Made by a program: the position numbers and the translations under genes
The notes under the pieces: model-generated
Told to the model about the DNA's origin: nothing
What the model saw: the letters and a program-made list of their open reading frames with translations, nothing else
Database searches by the model: none
Source: JBDTLH01 sp039934875
Lineage (GTDB): Bacteria > Acidobacteriota > Terriglobia > Terriglobales > Acidobacteriaceae
Length of the DNA: 14,856 bases
Assembly (NCBI GenBank): GCA_039934875.1
Contig: JBDTLH010000077.1
Span: 1 to 14,856 of the forward strand
Direction of reading: 5' to 3'
Part shown: one piece after another, positions 12,317-14,856 of the stretch
Numbering within the stretch: position 1 is the first letter of the stretch
Layout: each line of letters begins with the position of its first letter

Positions 12317-14563
12317 ATGGCTACGCCCTACATGGCTAAAGCGAATCTGAGGAGCGAAGGCGAGACCCGGGCCTATCAAGTTCGCCGGGTGCCCGCAGCC
12401 GTTCGTCTGCTCGAGGCCGAGCGCAGCGAAGAAGTCTTTCCCCTGCTCCTCGAGGAAATTATCGCCCTGGGTTTCCCCCGCGCCTTCATCCTCACCGTCG
12501 ATTACGAGTCAGGCGAAATCGTTCCCGCCGCCTCACTGCGCTGCTCCCGCCCCTATCTCGAGCGCTTTCGGACCTCTCTCTATGCCGTCGATTCTCCGCT
12601 GGTCGCTCTCCTTCGCCTTCAGAAACCCGCGGTGCTGGATGCTCCCGCGGGCAAATCCCACACGCTATATTGCCAACCAGCCATCTTCAGCAGCCATAAT
12701 CCGTGTTGGGAAGCACCCCGCGAACGGCGCCGCCAATGCCTGGCGTTCGCCAATAGTGTGGGGCGCCGCGAACTCCGGCTTGAAGATCAGGTCTGCGGCG
12801 CCTGCCACATGCGCGGATACGCTTCCCTGGTTTGTGTCGAATTGGCAACGGAGACACGTAAACAGCCTCTTCCCCCCGCTGCCCTAACGGCCCCCGGCTT
12901 GACCCCGAATCTCGCCAAACTGCGCGAGCTCATCGAAATCTCCAACCGCCACATGACCCGGCTCTTCAAGACGGAACACAACTACAATCGCATGGCTGAC
13001 ATGGACCTTACCATCGCCCAGATGGAAACCATGATGCAGAACATGACCGACCCCGTCGTGCTCACCGATACCCACTACCGGGTGGTGTTGCAGAACAAAG
13101 AGGCGGAGCGCTACTTTAAGCCTCCCGAAACCGAGACGGTGGTCAGCGAGGGGCTGGTCCGCGCCATTGAACTGAATAACCTGCTCTTCAGCGCCGCTCT
13201 GTCGTCCATGGCCGTCTCCGGCTCGAACGCCCACCGCGATCTCACGCTGGTGGATGTGACCGAGGGCGAAGAGCGCCTCTTCGAAGCCGTCTGCACGCCC
13301 ACCTTCGCGCACGACAATATGCCCATCGGCATTGTGACCGTAATGCGCGACGTGACCGATTTGCGCCGCGCCGATCAGGAACTTCGCCACAATTATGAGT
13401 TGTTGCGCCAGGCAGAGGACTCGGTGCGCCAGGACCGCGACCGCCTCAACGTGATTATCGAAAATGTCGGTGACCCGATTGTCGTCTGCGACAGCAATGC
13501 TTCGATTGTGCTGCTCGATCCCTTGGCGGAACAGCTCTTTGGGACCGGAACGGGCGCCGCAACCGGAAGAGCTACTGGATCGGGATCGCGGACCGAATCG
13601 GCCGCGGAAGCCATCGGCAGGGGCGAGATCCGCGACGCCGCGTTGGTCAAAAATCAGGCCCAGTTGGATGCTTACATCTACGCCTTTACCTACTCCTTCG
13701 ATCTCCGCCAGACTGGTGTCCTGCGCTTATACAGCCCCACGCTCAAATCGGAAATTGAATATGACGCCCACTCCGGCAAAATCTATGACGATCGCGGACA
13801 AGTTGCTTACACCGTGACCGTGCTGCGCGATTTCACCGCGCTGCGCAAGGTGGAGCAATTGAAGCTGGAGCGGCGCATGCTTGAAGTGGAAAAGTTCGCC
13901 TCCGCCGGGCGCCTGGCGGCCACCATCGCGCACGAAGTCAACAATCCCATGGAGGCCATCAAGAACGCCATCTGGCTCCTGCAGGACGCGGTCAGTCCCG
14001 AATCGCAGAACGTTTATCACATCCTGAAAGCGGAGACCGAACGGGTCGCCCGCATCGTGCGCCAGATGCTCGGCCTCTATCGCAACAACGAGGTCGTCAA
14101 ACCCATGAACCTCAATACCGTTGTCGAGGACACGCTGGCTTTGCTCAACCGCCAACTGCAGCGCGCCAACGTGATCGTGGAGGAAGACCTGGGCAAGCTT
14201 CCCGACGCCATGCTCGCCGGCGATCAATTGCGCCAGGTGCTCTCGAATCTGGTCATCAACGCCCGCGATGCCATGCCGGAAGGAGGCACACTCCGGGTCC
14301 GCACCCGCTACTTCGCCGGCCGCGAAGGCCGGGAGCGGGTCCGTGTCCTTATCGCCGACAACGGCACCGGCATCACCCGGGAGATGCAGCGCACTATCTT
14401 TGAGCCGTTTGTCACCACCAAGGGCGAGAAGGGCACCGGCCTCGGCCTCTGGATCGTCCGCGGCATCATCAATAGCCATGGCGGAAAGATCACCGTGCGC
14501 AGCCGGATTGGCCATGGAACTGTCTTCAGAATAGATCTGCCGGTGGTGCCTGTTGTCGAATGA
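12317..14563 (+). CDS. Sensor histidine kinase: GAF-like Cys-rich domain, two PAS domains, HisKA-HATPase
   Basis: A 748-aa cytoplasmic histidine kinase with no membrane segment. Residues 30-180 form a GAF-like sensor with cysteines C76, C119, C130, C141, C160, C163 and C173 (C160-x2-C163-H164), suggesting metal, Fe-S or redox sensing. PAS 1 spans about 232-350 (NMTDPVVLTDTHYRVVLQN) and PAS 2 about 372-512 (IIENVGDPIVVCD), the latter with a Gly/Thr/Ala-rich insertion at 409-436. HisKA has H539 in IAHEVNNP; the ATPase has the N box NLVINARDAM (644-653), DNGTGI (681-686), FEPFVTTK (695-702) and GTGLGL (706-711). All catalytic motifs are intact. ATG 12317 has GGAG (12309-12312). It lies 15 nt after gvpA and its stop is overlapped by the response regulator, so it is probably transcribed with the shell gene. 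The signal is unknown. Confidence 0.95.
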   Translation: MATPYMAKANLRSEGETRAYQVRRVPAAVRLLEAERSEEVFPLLLEEIIALGFPRAFILTVDYESGEIVPAASLRCSRPYLERFRTSLYAVDSPLVALLRLQKPAVLDAPAGKSHTLYCQPAIFSSHNPCWEAPRERRRQCLAFANSVGRRELRLEDQVCGACHMRGYASLVCVELATETRKQPLPPAALTAPGLTPNLAKLRELIEISNRHMTRLFKTEHNYNRMADMDLTIAQMETMMQNMTDPVVLTDTHYRVVLQNKEAERYFKPPETETVVSEGLVRAIELNNLLFSAALSSMAVSGSNAHRDLTLVDVTEGEERLFEAVCTPTFAHDNMPIGIVTVMRDVTDLRRADQELRHNYELLRQAEDSVRQDRDRLNVIIENVGDPIVVCDSNASIVLLDPLAEQLFGTGTGAATGRATGSGSRTESAAEAIGRGEIRDAALVKNQAQLDAYIYAFTYSFDLRQTGVLRLYSPTLKSEIEYDAHSGKIYDDRGQVAYTVTVLRDFTALRKVEQLKLERRMLEVEKFASAGRLAATIAHEVNNPMEAIKNAIWLLQDAVSPESQNVYHILKAETERVARIVRQMLGLYRNNEVVKPMNLNTVVEDTLALLNRQLQRANVIVEEDLGKLPDAMLAGDQLRQVLSNLVINARDAMPEGGTLRVRTRYFAGREGRERVRVLIADNGTGITREMQRTIFEPFVTTKGEKGTGLGLWIVRGIINSHGGKITVRSRIGHGTVFRIDLPVVPVVE

Positions 14564-14856
14564 AGGAAATTTCGCCATTCTGATCGTGGATGATGAGCCC
14601 TCTGTGCTGCTCACTTACCGCCTCATCCTGGAGAAGAAGGGCTACGCCGTGCGTACCGCTGAGACCTCCACCGATGCGCTGCGCCTGCTCTCCGCTTGTA
14701 AGTTCGATCTCCTGCTCTGTGATTATTCTCTCGAGCAGGAGCATACCGGCTTTGAGGTGATCCAGGCGGCGCGCATCGATGATCCGCTCGTTTCGGCTGT
14801 CCTGCTCACCGGATATGCCAGCATAGAAACGGTCGAGCGCGCGAACCGCGACAATG
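14553..14856 (+). CDS. Response regulator receiver domain (3' end beyond window)
   Basis: Partner of the histidine kinase. From TTG 14553 the frame reads ILIVDDEPSVLL (acidic pair D13, D14), LLLCDYSL with the phospho-acceptor D57, and LLTGYAS with the switch Thr T86. The conserved Lys would lie past the window edge, as would any output domain. The start overlaps the kinase stop by 11 nt. No ATG is available in frame before the conserved strand; an ATT at 14576 after GAAGGA is a less likely alternative. Whether it is a single-domain regulator or carries DNA-binding output, and so whether it controls the gvp genes, cannot be seen. Confidence 0.92.
   Translation, partial: MSNEGNFAILIVDDEPSVLLTYRLILEKKGYAVRTAETSTDALRLLSACKFDLLLCDYSLEQEHTGFEVIQAARIDDPLVSAVLLTGYASIETVERANRDN

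Noticed and set aside
1..14856. tRNA, rRNA, CRISPR array or insertion sequence
   Set aside because: No cloverleaf, regularly spaced repeat, transposase or terminal inverted repeat pattern was seen on either strand.

Overview
The window looks like a chromosomal piece of a high-GC, Gram-negative soil-type bacterium, most likely an Acidobacteriota member (Terriglobia/Koribacter-like). This placement is an inference. It rests on the secreted Ig-like/jelly-roll protein, the stand-alone STN-domain protein, the large PAS-type histidine kinase and the intergenic repeat style, not on a marker gene; uvrA and comM are universal.

The left half (1-7413) is ordinary chromosome. It holds the N-terminal part of uvrA (minus), a possible small membrane protein, an STN-domain secreted protein (minus), an unrecognised secreted protein, comM/yifB, a polytopic membrane protein (minus), and a secreted Ig-like protein that ends at a strong intrinsic terminator.

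The right half (about 7430-14856) is a gas vesicle locus with an unusual composition. A first block of overlapping genes encodes a fused two-half ArsA/Get3-like ATPase, GvpF, GvpS, a second GvpF/L protein and GvpK. A 211-bp gap follows, carrying a good sigma70-like promoter (TTGACA-N17-TAGCAT) and an inverted repeat. A second block encodes GvpJ, GvpA (with the strongest ribosome binding site in the locus), a GAF-like/PAS/PAS histidine kinase with a cysteine-rich sensor region, and a response regulator cut by the window edge.

GvpA should form the shell ribs. GvpJ and GvpS are GvpA-like minor or nucleating proteins, and GvpF, GvpL and GvpK are accessory assembly factors. The usual AAA+ ATPase GvpN, and GvpG, GvpO and GvpC, are not in the window. 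The ArsA/Get3-like ATPase, whose relatives handle very hydrophobic membrane-protein clients, occupies the ATPase slot. The two-component pair lies 15 bp after gvpA and is probably co-transcribed with it. This combination (Get3-like ATPase + gvp + Cys-rich histidine kinase) is the best candidate here for something not well described.
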